Shown here piece by piece: positions 1 to 7,827 of a stretch of 64,000 nt of DNA. Numbering within the stretch: position 1 is the stretch's first letter; every line of letters begins with the position of its first letter. This stretch comes from Metaclostridioides mangenotii (GTDB lineage: Bacteria; Bacillota; Clostridia; Peptostreptococcales; Peptostreptococcaceae). The stretch covers positions 310,001 through 374,000 of the forward strand of contig NZ_JAHLOF010000002.1 of NCBI RefSeq assembly GCF_018917235.1, given 5' to 3'. A model generated the notes under the pieces. That model was not told where the DNA came from. It saw nothing but the letters and a program-made list of their open reading frames with translations, and ran no database searches. Made by a program: the position numbers and the translations under genes.

Positions 1-113
1 TCTTTTGCTTTTGCACAAGCTAAAGCAAGTGCCACTGGCTCTGTACATCCAACTGCGGGCTTAACTTCTGCTTTCAACATATCTATTAATTCTGCTCTTA
101 TATCTCTCATCAT
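1..113 (-). CDS. cdsB: Cysteine desulfidase (CdsB/CyuA, UPF0597-type), N-terminal fragment
   Basis: Only the first ~37 codons lie in the window; the gene runs off the left edge. The translation starts MMRDIRAELIDML and contains PAVGCTEPVALALA, the hallmark Cys-Thr-Glu-Pro segment of the CyuA/YhaM (UPF0597) family, related to the alpha domain of iron-sulfur L-serine dehydratases. C. difficile CdsB, from this family, degrades cysteine to pyruvate, ammonia and sulfide. Two consecutive ATG codons (113 and 110) follow GGAGGGG; the second has the better spacing. A near-consensus sigma-54 promoter (157-173) and the regulator gene lie directly upstream, which supports the assignment. The function is inferred from the N-terminus and context only. 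Confidence 0.8.
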   Translation of the reverse strand, partial: MMRDIRAELIDMLKAEVKPAVGCTEPVALALACAKAK

Positions 114-156
114 TTCCCCTCCAAAATGTTAATTTTTTATTTATAATTTATATAAA

Positions 157-173
157 AGCAAGTTCCATGCCAA
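157..173 (-). promoter_or_regulatory. Sigma-54 (-24/-12) promoter of the cysteine desulfidase gene
   Basis: On the minus strand the sequence reads TTGGCATGGAACTTGCT. This fits the TGGCAy-N5-TTGCw consensus, with GG near -24 (170-171) and GC near -12 (158-159). Transcription would start near position 146, about 35 bases before the ATG. The adjacent gene encodes a sigma-54 activator. Confidence 0.9.
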
Positions 174-280
174 GTTAAAACCGTTTTTATAATTCCTATA
201 AACCAGTAATTACAATGCTTTCAAAGATTTTCGTTTCATGTTTTGATATAAGGTGAATTAAATGTATTCAAAAAGAAACA

Positions 281-323
281 AAATAATCCCAGAATGGGAT
301 TTAGTCTCAATTTGGGATTATTT
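281..323 (-). promoter_or_regulatory. Inverted-repeat cluster: candidate activator site and/or terminator of cdsR
   Basis: AATCCCA-gaa-TGGGATT (285-301) is a perfect 7-bp inverted repeat. A further 11-bp arm pair, AAATAATCCCA (281-291) and TGGGATTATTT (313-323), is also perfect, so three copies of one half-site occur. The cluster overlaps the cdsR stop and lies about 110 bp upstream of the -24 element, a usual distance for an upstream activating sequence. In the cdsR transcript the inner repeat is followed by a T-rich stretch, so it could instead terminate cdsR. Confidence 0.6.
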
Positions 324-2082
324 CATACTTTTCAAGTTTTCTATAAAGTGTTGATCTAGATATACCTAAAGATTTAGCAGCTAAATCTTTGTCTTTTTTA
401 TACTTTTTATATTTATTTAAAGCTTTTATTATCTCTCTTCTCTCTAATTCGTCCAACTTAATAATACTTTCATCTTTTTCATCTGGAATAAAATCCATAT
501 TTTTTATTTTTTTAGGAATTACATCTGTAGTTATTATTGTTGATGAAGACATATTTACACTGTACTCTATAATATTCTGAAGCTCTCTAATATTACCTGG
601 CCATCTGTAATTGATCATAGTATTAACAACACTTTCTTCAATGCCTTCAACGTCTTTATCAAGTTTTTTAGAGTATTCTTTTATCATATAATCAATTATC
701 TGCGGAATGTCTTCTTTACGTTCTCTTAGACTAGGAAGTTTTATAGGTATTACATTTAATCTATAGTAAAGATCCTCTCTAAATGTTCCTTCTTCCACCA
801 TTTTTTCTAGATCTTTATTTGTCGCAGCAATTATCCTTACATCCACATATATATTAGATTTGCCTCCAAGCTTATTTAGCTCCTTCTCCTGCAGTACTCT
901 AAGTAACTTTGCCTGTAGATGAAGGCTCATATCTCCTATCTCATCTAAAAATATACTTCCTTTGTGAGCAAGTTCAAAGGTTCCTATCTTTCCACCTTTC
1001 TTAGCCCCTGTAAAAGCTCCCTCTTCATAACCAAATAACTCACTCTCAAGAAGATTATCTGGAATTGCTGCACAGTTTATAGTGATAAATGGATTGTCTA
1101 CTCTGTCACTATGGTTATGAATAGCCCTGGCAAATAATTCTTTACCTGTGCCACTTTCTCCTGTAATTAGAACTGTAGATGTAGATTTAGATGCCATTGA
1201 AGCCTCTTTCTTAGATTTCATAATAGCACTACTACTTCCAATAATATTATCTAATTTTATCCTGTAATCCTTGTTCATCTTATTGTAATTTTTAATTGCA
1301 TCTTTTTTATCAATAAAGTCTATGACATAACCTTTTAATGCTCCTTGTAACTCTATCTTATTCATATTATAAATACCTTTTGAGTCATGTCCATTTCTTC
1401 TGTAAAAAAAGCCACAAGATTTATTCTTTTTGAAATTATCAATAGAAGGTTTATTTATAAATTCCAACTCTCTAAAAATATTTTTTCCAGTCATCTCATT
1501 CTTTAAATTAAATATCTGTATGAATTTAGAATTGTACTTATCTATTTTTCCATTTACATCAATTGATACTACTGCTTTATCCATATTATCAAACAAAGTT
1601 TCTAATTTCTTTTTCTCTAAATCCAACTCGTAAGTCTTAATATGCGCCTTTAGTTTACTCGATATAAGATCTGCCATCTTACCCAGAAAATTTATAAGAT
1701 CATTTTCTTTTCCTTTAATTATCTGCGCTTGTTCTTCGGTAAATGCTATAAGCCCTATAACACCGTAAGATTTATCTTCATATACAATTGGGCAGCATAC
1801 CTCTGCAAACTCCATACAGTTTTTGTTACCATAACACTCTTTACAAATTTCACTACTCTGAGGATCATCTATAAAAATAATGGATTGCTCTTTATATGAT
1901 TTTTTGAATGCAGAGTACTCGTTTACTCTTTCGCCTATTTTATCTAGATATATACCTGTCCCCGCGATTCTCACTAAATTACTGTTAACTATAGTTACAT
2001 CTATATTTAGCACAGATTCAATAGCATATGCTATATTTTGTATATCCTCTTTTATATATCCTAACTCCATCATATGCATCAT
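307..2082 (-). CDS. cdsR: Sigma-54-dependent transcriptional activator (CdsR-like)
   Basis: An enhancer-binding protein of 591 residues that should activate the adjacent cysteine desulfidase gene. Order: N-terminal sensory domain (about 10-145) with Cys80, Cys83, Cys89, Cys96 and Cys97; a PAS-like domain (about 155-260); an AAA+ sigma-54 interaction domain (about 280-510) with Walker A GESGTGKE near 308-315 and GAFTGA at 355-360; and a Fis-type HTH ending in [15 protein letters not shown]. The start is uncertain because four ATG codons cluster at 2082-2070 behind AGGG. The gene name rests on the neighbouring desulfidase, its sigma-54 promoter and agreement with the C. difficile order. The clustered cysteines could sense thiol or bind metal; that is inference. 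Confidence 0.87.
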   Translation of the reverse strand: MMHMMELGYIKEDIQNIAYAIESVLNIDVTIVNSNLVRIAGTGIYLDKIGERVNEYSAFKKSYKEQSIIFIDDPQSSEICKECYGNKNCMEFAEVCCPIVYEDKSYGVIGLIAFTEEQAQIIKGKENDLINFLGKMADLISSKLKAHIKTYELDLEKKKLETLFDNMDKAVVSIDVNGKIDKYNSKFIQIFNLKNEMTGKNIFRELEFINKPSIDNFKKNKSCGFFYRRNGHDSKGIYNMNKIELQGALKGYVIDFIDKKDAIKNYNKMNKDYRIKLDNIIGSSSAIMKSKKEASMASKSTSTVLITGESGTGKELFARAIHNHSDRVDNPFITINCAAIPDNLLESELFGYEEGAFTGAKKGGKIGTFELAHKGSIFLDEIGDMSLHLQAKLLRVLQEKELNKLGGKSNIYVDVRIIAATNKDLEKMVEEGTFREDLYYRLNVIPIKLPSLRERKEDIPQIIDYMIKEYSKKLDKDVEGIEESVVNTMINYRWPGNIRELQNIIEYSVNMSSSTIITTDVIPKKIKNMDFIPDEKDESIIKLDELERREIIKALNKYKKYKKDKDLAAKSLGISRSTLYRKLEKYEIIPN

Positions 2083-2107
2083 TCCCTATTAATTTATTCT
2101 ACTCTTA

Positions 2108-2251
2108 TTAATCTCTATCCCTATTTTTTCTAATTAAAAGTATCTCTCTTATATCTTTCAACACAACTAATATTTTATTCATAGTAAACTGAATAGAGAT
2201 CAACATTACAAACAACATCACTACTACTATTATCCTATATTCTACGCCCAT
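2108..2251 (-). CDS. Small single-span membrane protein (47 aa)
   Basis: A short ORF upstream of cdsR in the same orientation. ATG 2251 is preceded by AAGGAGAG at good spacing and the frame ends at TAA 2108. Residues about 6-21 are strongly hydrophobic (RIIVVVMLFVMLISI). A linker follows, then a very basic tail (LLIRKNRDRD), giving a single helix with a charged cytoplasmic end by the positive-inside rule. It lies between the terminator at 2272-2300 and cdsR and may be cotranscribed with cdsR. No family is recognised. The ribosome-binding site and biased composition argue for a real gene, but nothing shows its role. Confidence 0.55.
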   Translation of the reverse strand: MGVEYRIIVVVMLFVMLISIQFTMNKILVVLKDIREILLIRKNRDRD

Positions 2252-2271
2252 AATCTACTCTCCTTATTAAG

Positions 2272-2300
2272 AAAAGACTAGGCTATTAGCCTAGTCTTTT
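2272..2300 (-). terminator. Rho-independent terminator after the methyltransferase-like gene
   Basis: AAAAGACTAGGC and GCCTAGTCTTTT form a perfect 12-bp stem with a 5-base loop, 34 bases past the stop of the gene ending at 2334. In the minus direction the stem ends in TTTTC. Confidence 0.85.
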
Positions 2301-2333
2301 CCATGTTGTATCTATATTTATATATTAACTCAT

Positions 2334-2903
2334 TTATCTTCTTTTTCCTATATAAATGTATTTATTTGTTCTAAATTCTTCTAACTTTCCTTCAAAGTTA
2401 AGGTTTAGAAATGCATTAAAAACTTCATGTGGGTAGTAAAACTTAGTGTGAAGTCCGCAAAATCTATCTTTAAGGTATTCTAATTTTACTTTTAAATTTT
2501 TGAAATTTAAATCTTCAATAATTAAATCTCCTTCATTTTTTAAAACTCTTCTAATCTCAGATGATGCTTTTTTAAAGTTTTGTATCTCGTCTAATTGATA
2601 TACAACTATAAGTTTGTCAAAATAATTATCCTCAAATGGTAGATATTCTAGTGTACCTTTGACAACATTACAGTTTTCATTGTGTACTAAAGAATAGCAA
2701 ACATCTTCGTAATTACCATCTTCAAGTATTGTAACAGAGGTTCCATACATTCTAAGTCTTTTACCTAGGCTCCCAATTCTACCTACTAATAAAATTCTTT
2801 CCCCTACATTGTACTTTACTTTCTCTAAAAAACATCTTATTTCATCAGTTTCGCCTGATGCTTTGGTGTTATGCTCGCTCACCTGAAGTAACATGCTTTT
2901 CAC
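2334..2903 (-). CDS. Methyltransferase-like protein (class I SAM fold)
   Basis: A protein of 189 residues with the layout of a small class I SAM-dependent methyltransferase: glycine loop VGRIGSLGKRLR (about 41-52), a motif II-like strand, EYLPFEDNYFDKLIVVYQLDE (residues about 86-106) and IRRVLKNEGDLIIEDLNFKN. The glycine loop departs from the usual E/DxGxGxG, so SAM binding is not assured. GTG 2903 is favoured because AGAGGTG precedes it. A promoter and a palindrome lie upstream (2934-2978), suggesting it is transcribed alone. Substrate unknown. Confidence 0.65.
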   Translation of the reverse strand: MKSMLLQVSEHNTKASGETDEIRCFLEKVKYNVGERILLVGRIGSLGKRLRMYGTSVTILEDGNYEDVCYSLVHNENCNVVKGTLEYLPFEDNYFDKLIVVYQLDEIQNFKKASSEIRRVLKNEGDLIIEDLNFKNLKVKLEYLKDRFCGLHTKFYYPHEVFNAFLNLNFEGKLEEFRTNKYIYIGKRR

Positions 2904-2933
2904 TTATTTCACCTCTTTAATCCTCTCTCTAAA

Positions 2934-2978
2934 ATAATGTACAAGATACATTATACTAAGTGGCACTCAACTATTCAA
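2934..2978 (-). promoter_or_regulatory. Sigma-A promoter with overlapping palindrome
   Basis: On the minus strand, TTGAAT (2973-2978), 17 bases, then TATAAT (2950-2955). ATAATGTA-caaga-TACATTAT (2934-2954) is a perfect 8-bp inverted repeat that overlaps the -10 box, placed as a repressor operator or a 5'-end hairpin would be. Confidence 0.7.
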
Positions 2979-3086
2979 TAGTAAATCAAAAATATTTTTT
3001 TTATTGAAGTTTTCATTTAAAACAAACATTAATAACTGTTCATATTTCAATAAATAGAGCAATTTTAATTGGTTAAATCACTCGGG

Positions 3087-3722
3087 TTATGCGTTATTAT
3101 TTTCATAAAGTTTCTTAATTTTTGATATAGAAACCTCGTATGCTACTTTTTTAAGAACCTCACCGTTATCTAATTTTTTTTCATATCCTCTGCTCTGAAC
3201 TCTACCCCAAAGTTGTATCCTATCCCCGACGTTCAGATTTTTAGCAAACTTTGCATTTCTTCCCCAAACTATTGTTGGTATGTAATCAGATTTGTTATAC
3301 GGTCTATTTATAGCTACAAGAAGATCTGTAATCTCTCTTCCTAAAGGCGTCTGTCTATATACTGGATTTTTACATATGTACCCATCCAAAAAAATGCTAT
3401 TTGGATCTTTATTATCTTCTTCTGCAAGTGTTATTTCTCTAACGAAAACTGTAAGTATTAATCGATTTTTATTATCTATTGATTTGTTATATGATCTAAG
3501 TTGTCCTGTGACATTCACAATATTTTGTTTTTCAATATCAATATCTTGAAGTAATCTTTCAGAAATCGTTATTGGAAGTATATCAAATGAATCACTCAAT
3601 CTATCTATTTTTATATCAATATTATAAAATTTTTCTCCAAAAATTTCATGGCTAAACTTTAGCTCACTATCTAGCTCCCCTCTTAAGTTTACAATGTTGT
3701 TTTCAGTATTAATCGATATCAT
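3087..3722 (-). CDS. Single-stranded DNA-binding (OB-fold) protein, SSB-like
   Basis: A protein of 211 residues. The C-terminal ~100 residues carry the SSB signature: a strand with GYICKNPVYRQTPLGREI, LLVAINRPY, IPTIVWGRNAKFAKNLNVGD and IQLWGRVQSRGY, as in bacterial SSB. The N-terminal ~100 residues could hold a second, diverged OB-fold, so this is probably not the housekeeping SSB. There is no acidic DDDIPF-like tail; it ends KKLYENNNA. Start ATG 3722 has GGAGGG upstream. The gene stands alone between two intergenic regions. A role in DNA repair or replication is inferred from the family. Confidence 0.75.
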   Translation of the reverse strand: MISINTENNIVNLRGELDSELKFSHEIFGEKFYNIDIKIDRLSDSFDILPITISERLLQDIDIEKQNIVNVTGQLRSYNKSIDNKNRLILTVFVREITLAEEDNKDPNSIFLDGYICKNPVYRQTPLGREITDLLVAINRPYNKSDYIPTIVWGRNAKFAKNLNVGDRIQLWGRVQSRGYEKKLDNGEVLKKVAYEVSISKIKKLYENNNA

Positions 3723-4073
3723 ATTTTATCCCTCCAAATTGTTAAATTCTTATGTTTTCTTGTTCACTTATACAATAAATATATTTAACTTGAAGGCCTT
3801 TTATTACAAATACTTAAGTATTTATTTTGGCTTTTTAATTAGAACTTTTTTAAAAATAATATTTATATATTCTTGTGTTAAATCTTCAATATCAAATCCT
3901 TAAATTAAATAATACAATCGCATCCTAGTACTACCATTATAATCCTCCGATGTTTTGTATATTTGATATCAATTAAAAAGCAAAAAAAATAGTAGATCGA
4001 TTATAATCTACTATTTTTATAATATTAAAACTAACATAGTTTTCTAATAAATTTTTAACAAAATTACAGCCTT
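3723..4073. other. Intergenic region
   Basis: AT-rich spacer with no convincing ORF. It holds the presumed promoter of the SSB-like gene at its left end and the terminator of the proline reductase operon at 3985-4018. Nothing else seen. Confidence 0.6.
3985..4018 (-). terminator. Rho-independent terminator at the end of the prd operon
   Basis: AAAAATAGTAGAT and ATCTACTATTTTT form a perfect 13-bp stem with an 8-base loop, followed in the minus direction by a run of T. It is about 55 bases downstream of the permease stop. Confidence 0.85.
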
Positions 4074-4964
4074 TTATTGAACTTCAGCTTTCTTTTTAGA
4101 AGCTGACATTAACATAGTAACAGCTGTGTAAGCGATAACTGCAACAACTAGAAGTTTTAGTATATCCATAGGTAAACCTTGGAAGAACTTAATTGCAACT
4201 ATAACCCCAACTATACCGCCTAGTGCTATACCTAGAGATGCTTTTTTGCTGTATGCTTCTTCTTTTATAAACTTAGAACTTGCAACTGGCATTAACATTG
4301 CACAAGATCCCATCATTATTGGGAAAGCAACGTCAGGAGACATTCCTAAGAAATAAACTAGTGCCATACATGGTCCATATAATCCTATACCAGCTGTCAT
4401 TAAAGCACCTAGTATAAAGTTACCAACTGCACCTATAACAAGTTTAACTCCTGTTAGTCCTGTTGCAGTTCCTCCTCCTGGCATCATGTCAATCCAAGGA
4501 TGAGATAATAACATTATAATTGCTGTAACTGCTAATGCTATCCCCATTATTAATTGAACTTTTTTCTCGTCCAGTTTAGCTATTATTCCTGCTCCGATAT
4601 ATGATCCAACAACCGCTGACGCTATTAATACTGTAAGTGTAAGTGGATCAACTTTGATAACTGCTGTAAATATAAATGCCTCTAAAAGTACTGGTATTGT
4701 ATGACAAACATTTAAAGTTCCTGGTATTAGTCTATCAGGTACTTTAATCTTTAAAAACTTAAACATTGCTACTGTAGGTGCGAAAGAACCTATACCCAAA
4801 GTGTCACCAAAGTCAGTCACAAAACCTGTGGCGACAGATTTACCAAAGCTAATATCTTGTTCCATTTTACCTTCTTTATTAGCTTTTGCCACGTCTTTAC
4901 CAAATATAATTCCGAAAAATGCTGCAAATGCAACAAACAAACCACGCACTATGTTGACTATCAT
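4074..4964 (-). CDS. TSUP/TauE-SafE family membrane permease
   Basis: An integral membrane protein of 296 residues from ATG 4964, chosen because AAAGGGG lies 7 bases upstream; the longer reading frame adds 17 implausible residues. About eight hydrophobic segments and glycine-rich motifs such as VVGSYIGAGIIAKLDEKKVQLIMGI fit the TSUP family (sulfite, sulfoacetate or organic-anion export or import). It is the last gene of the prd operon, 135 bases after prdF, which makes proline, 5-aminovalerate or a related small anion conceivable substrates. That is inference from position; the family is not known for amino acid transport. Confidence 0.8.
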   Translation of the reverse strand: MIVNIVRGLFVAFAAFFGIIFGKDVAKANKEGKMEQDISFGKSVATGFVTDFGDTLGIGSFAPTVAMFKFLKIKVPDRLIPGTLNVCHTIPVLLEAFIFTAVIKVDPLTLTVLIASAVVGSYIGAGIIAKLDEKKVQLIMGIALAVTAIIMLLSHPWIDMMPGGGTATGLTGVKLVIGAVGNFILGALMTAGIGLYGPCMALVYFLGMSPDVAFPIMMGSCAMLMPVASSKFIKEEAYSKKASLGIALGGIVGVIVAIKFFQGLPMDILKLLVVAVIAYTAVTMLMSASKKKAEVQ

Positions 4965-5099
4965 CTCAAGTCCCCTTTCTTTTTTTTGTATATTCTGATA
5001 ATTTACTCCGTACATAATACCTAGACTTTGATTTAACTATGGAGTAGCAAATATTTGTTATGCTACTCTATAGTATTCAAAATCTTGTTAAAACTTTAC

Positions 5100-6107
5100 T
5101 TATTTTAAAATAAAACCGTATTTAACTGGATCTTCATCATCAAACATAAAGTTATTGAATCCTGTCATGTAAGCAGAACCACTTATTTTTGGTATTATAG
5201 CATCAAAATCTCCAACTTTTGTAGTTTCTACTATTTCACCTTTGAATAAAGTTCCTAGTATACTTTCATATACAAACTTTTCTCCTATTTTTAATTCACC
5301 TTTTGCATATAGAGTTGCAAGTTTAGCACTTGTACCAGTTCCACATGGAGATCTATCCACTTGACCTTGTCCAAATATAACAACATTTTTGTAAGTTGCT
5401 TCTGGATGAGTTGGCTCATCATAGATTTCTATAAGGTCTACTGTTTTAATATGAGCTAAAGTTGGATGTTGTATTTCTATAGTTTCATTTATGATGTCTC
5501 TTAATTTCAAAGATAATTCTGTTAATTTAGCAGCATTTTCTGGTACTATCTCTAATCCTAATTGGCTAGCATGGATTATCGCAAAGAAACTTCCACCAAA
5601 TGATATATCGAATTTAACTGTACCAACACCTGGTAACTCAACTTCTACACCTTCTTTATATAAGAACGCTGGCACGTTTAAGAAAGAAACTTCTTTAGCT
5701 TTACCGTCTACAACAGAAACATCTCCTCTTACTATTCCTGCAGGAGCTTCCATAACTATGTGAGTTGTAGGCTCAGTTACTGGAACAACACCAGTCTCAA
5801 CTGCAACTGTCATAGCACCAATAGTACCATGTCCACACATATTTAAGTATCCTCCACCGTCCATGAAGATTACACCGAAGTCTGCTTCTGGATCACAAGG
5901 TTGAGTCATTACTGATCCAAACATATCATTGTGTCCTCTAGGCTCAAGCATTATACCAGTTCTTATATGATCTAAGTTTTTCTCTAAGAATTCCTTTTTC
6001 TCAGCCATTGTGTTACCTTTTATGTTAGGTATTCCACCTACTACTATTCTTGTTGCCTCTCCAGCTGTATGAGAGTCAATTGCTTGAATACTTCTGCTGA
6101 ATTTCAT
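5100..6107 (-). CDS. prdF: Proline racemase
   Basis: A cytosolic, PLP-independent enzyme interconverting L- and D-proline and so supplying D-proline to the reductase. Its 335 residues match the family length. Both catalytic cysteines are present: Cys91 in GGGYLNMCGHGTIG and Cys255 in DRSPCGTGTSAKLA. The N-terminal IDSHTAGEATRIVVGG is also typical. ATG 6107 follows AAGGGGG. It sits downstream of the prdE remnant and 135 bases upstream of the TSUP permease gene, within the prd operon. Hydroxyproline 2-epimerases are close relatives, but the prd context favours proline racemase. Confidence 0.96.
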   Translation of the reverse strand: MKFSRSIQAIDSHTAGEATRIVVGGIPNIKGNTMAEKKEFLEKNLDHIRTGIMLEPRGHNDMFGSVMTQPCDPEADFGVIFMDGGGYLNMCGHGTIGAMTVAVETGVVPVTEPTTHIVMEAPAGIVRGDVSVVDGKAKEVSFLNVPAFLYKEGVEVELPGVGTVKFDISFGGSFFAIIHASQLGLEIVPENAAKLTELSLKLRDIINETIEIQHPTLAHIKTVDLIEIYDEPTHPEATYKNVVIFGQGQVDRSPCGTGTSAKLATLYAKGELKIGEKFVYESILGTLFKGEIVETTKVGDFDAIIPKISGSAYMTGFNNFMFDDEDPVKYGFILK

Positions 6108-6137
6108 TTAAAATTCCCCCTTAGTTTTATTTGCCTT

Positions 6138-6495
6138 TTAAGCCTCTTTAACTTTTCTACTACACTTTTTGAGTTTTAGAAAAGCCAATGCCTTTTTGGC
6201 ATCTATTTCTTCTACATTATTTTGGCCAATAATTTCAGTCTCTTCATGGCCTTCTGATATATAAAAATCAACTATGGTATCCATATACTTATCTTTAAAA
6301 ATAAGCCCATGATTTCCCATAACTGTTATCAACAGTTACTATATCTATCTTTTCTAAGCCCTATATTACGTTCGCAAAATCAATATGATGATTGCCAAAC
6401 ATTTTCTAAAGATACTATCGCAATCGGTTCCATTGATTCGACCCAACTAAAAGTACGATTATATAAAAATCCTTACTTATAAAGTTCTCTGAAAC
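6138..6495 (-). pseudogene. Decayed prdE / PrdA-alpha-like gene remnant
   Basis: The last ~55 codons (6138-6332) remain open and read KYMDTIVDF...EIDAKKALAFLKLK, close to the end of PrdE (QYMDTIVDI...EIDAKKALAFLKLK). Upstream, homologous pieces appear in shifting frames: FRELYK, KDFYIIVLLVG, VESMEPIAIVSLE, FGNHHIDFANVI and IGLRK. These match FREPL, DLVGVVFVGS, VESMEVDGAI, FGNNHIDFASHI and IGMRG of PrdA. Stops and frameshifts interrupt the middle, and about a dozen residues seem deleted before VESM. I read it as a dead second prdE-type copy directly after prdE. The open 64-codon tail has no convincing ribosome-binding site. Confidence 0.82.
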
Positions 6496-6510
6496 TCCTA
6501 AATCGCCTCT

Positions 6511-6981
6511 TTATTTTTCATGGTTTCTCATCTTTAGTTTCAAAAATGCAAGCGCTTTCTTGGCGTCAATTTCGTTTGTATTGTTTTCTCCGACAACCTC
6601 TGTCTCTATTCCATCTTTAGATTTGTTAATATCTACTATTGTGTCCATGTATTGATTTGTAACTACAAATTTTGCTTGAACACCATTAAAAGTAACTCCT
6701 ACAGTAGGTATGTCCCTTTTACCTATTTCTTCAAATGTATTAGCGTAATCAACATGTGAGTTTCCCCAACCATCAGAAGATAAGATAACTCCATCTACAC
6801 GCATAGCCTCTAACCATGCTGCTGTTCTTTGTCCAACAAAGTTTTTGTACTTGTTGTCTTGAGGTGTACCCAGTACAACAACGCCTACAAAATCAACATC
6901 TTTGTCATCTCCTACAACATCTAAAAGAGGATCTCTAAAGTGATGGAGAGAGGTTTCTTTAGTTGAAGGTCCTATTCCCAT
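6511..6981 (-). CDS. prdE: Proline reductase-associated protein PrdE
   Basis: A protein of 156 residues resembling the C-terminal (pyruvoyl alpha-subunit) part of PrdA: MGIGPSTKETSLHHFRDPL aligns with PrdA CIGPASKEMSRHYFREPL, SDGWGNSHVDYANTFEEIG with TEGFGNNHIDFASHIEQIG, and the C-terminus with YMTHMVDNNKS and EDAIRAMSMLK. The Cys that PrdA converts to pyruvoyl is replaced here by the initiator Met, so PrdE cannot carry that cofactor. ATG 6981 follows GGAGGAG. Only 13 bases separate it from prdD. Its exact role in the reductase is unknown; a structural or assembly role is inferred. Confidence 0.9.
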   Translation of the reverse strand: MGIGPSTKETSLHHFRDPLLDVVGDDKDVDFVGVVVLGTPQDNKYKNFVGQRTAAWLEAMRVDGVILSSDGWGNSHVDYANTFEEIGKRDIPTVGVTFNGVQAKFVVTNQYMDTIVDINKSKDGIETEVVGENNTNEIDAKKALAFLKLKMRNHEK

Positions 6982-6994
6982 TTTTTCTCCTCCT

Positions 6995-7753
6995 TTAAGT
7001 CATGGCTCTAAGAGCGCCATCCCTGTATTCATTTGGTGAAATTATCATAGGTACGTTACACATATCAATTATAGATGTACCCCCATGATATCCACTAGGT
7101 TCATCAGAAAATAATTGATTGTCATACATAGCTCCTTGTCCCGCAATTTGTTTAACGATGACTACTTTTTTAGCATTAGGTCTAATTTTGTCAAAATATT
7201 CACGAGATTCTACAGCATTACGCCCGTCTTCTTTTTTTAAAATTTCTCTAATGTCTTGTATAAATTCATCGCACACTTTGAAAGATTCTTGAGCTAAACT
7301 TCTTGAAAATGGCAATCCACCTTTTAGTGTAACATCCATATGTATTATATAGTCGTCTTTGGATGGAGTACCACATCTGTCAAATATCATTTGTTCACTA
7401 AGTATACCTTCAGATGATCCAAATTCATGCATTTGTCTACCATCTTCGTCTACTCCGGTAAGCATAATATAAACGCCTGTTAGAGTATGTGTAATTCCTT
7501 CTCCAATTCTTCCTAATACTTTCGTAGATATCGGTATTATATCCATAATAGTATTTATTTCTCTATCATGGTCACCTGGTTTAATTATATCTAGTTTTAT
7601 ATCTGTTATCAATTCACAATTCGAAAGTAGTTCATCAACTTTACTAACATTTATTGTAAGTTCGTTTTTATTTATTTTAGTCTTCGGTCCAGATTTAACT
7701 TCATTAATGTGAAATGGCTTAATTACAAGCCTTCTCAATATTTTTTCTTCCAT
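6995..7753 (-). CDS. prdD: Proline reductase-associated protein PrdD
   Basis: A protein of 252 residues from ATG 7753, preferred over GTG 7762 because AAAGGTG precedes it. It is colinear with PrdA residues about 180-428: GEGITHTLTGVYIMLTGVDE, HEFGSSEGIL, VVIVKQIAGQGAMYDN and, at the very end, DGALRAMT, which matches PrdA DGGIHALT just before its cleavage site. PrdD therefore stops where PrdA is cut. It lacks the ~180-residue Ala/Pro-rich N-terminus of PrdA. A hairpin at 7773-7807 precedes it. Function unproven; it belongs to the conserved prd cluster. Confidence 0.9.
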   Translation of the reverse strand: MEEKILRRLVIKPFHINEVKSGPKTKINKNELTINVSKVDELLSNCELITDIKLDIIKPGDHDREINTIMDIIPISTKVLGRIGEGITHTLTGVYIMLTGVDEDGRQMHEFGSSEGILSEQMIFDRCGTPSKDDYIIHMDVTLKGGLPFSRSLAQESFKVCDEFIQDIREILKKEDGRNAVESREYFDKIRPNAKKVVIVKQIAGQGAMYDNQLFSDEPSGYHGGTSIIDMCNVPMIISPNEYRDGALRAMT

Positions 7754-7772
7754 TAAACTCACCTTTATTTGT

Positions 7773-7807
7773 AAGCCCTACTTCTTAATATTTAAGAAGC
7801 AGGGCTT
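7773..7807 (-). promoter_or_regulatory. Stable hairpin between prdB and prdD
   Basis: AAGCCCTACTTCTT (7773-7786) and AAGAAGCAGGGCTT (7794-7807) pair over 14 positions with a single G-U wobble and a 7-base loop. In the transcript no T-run follows, so it is more likely a processing, stability or partial-attenuation element than a full terminator. Confidence 0.65.
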
Positions 7808-7827
7808 TATATTTTGACTATTATCTA

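Noticed and set aside
6138..6332. 64-codon ORF as an independent small gene
   Set aside because: It is the open tail of a decayed prdE/PrdA-type gene; homologous pieces continue upstream in other frames and no good ribosome site precedes it.
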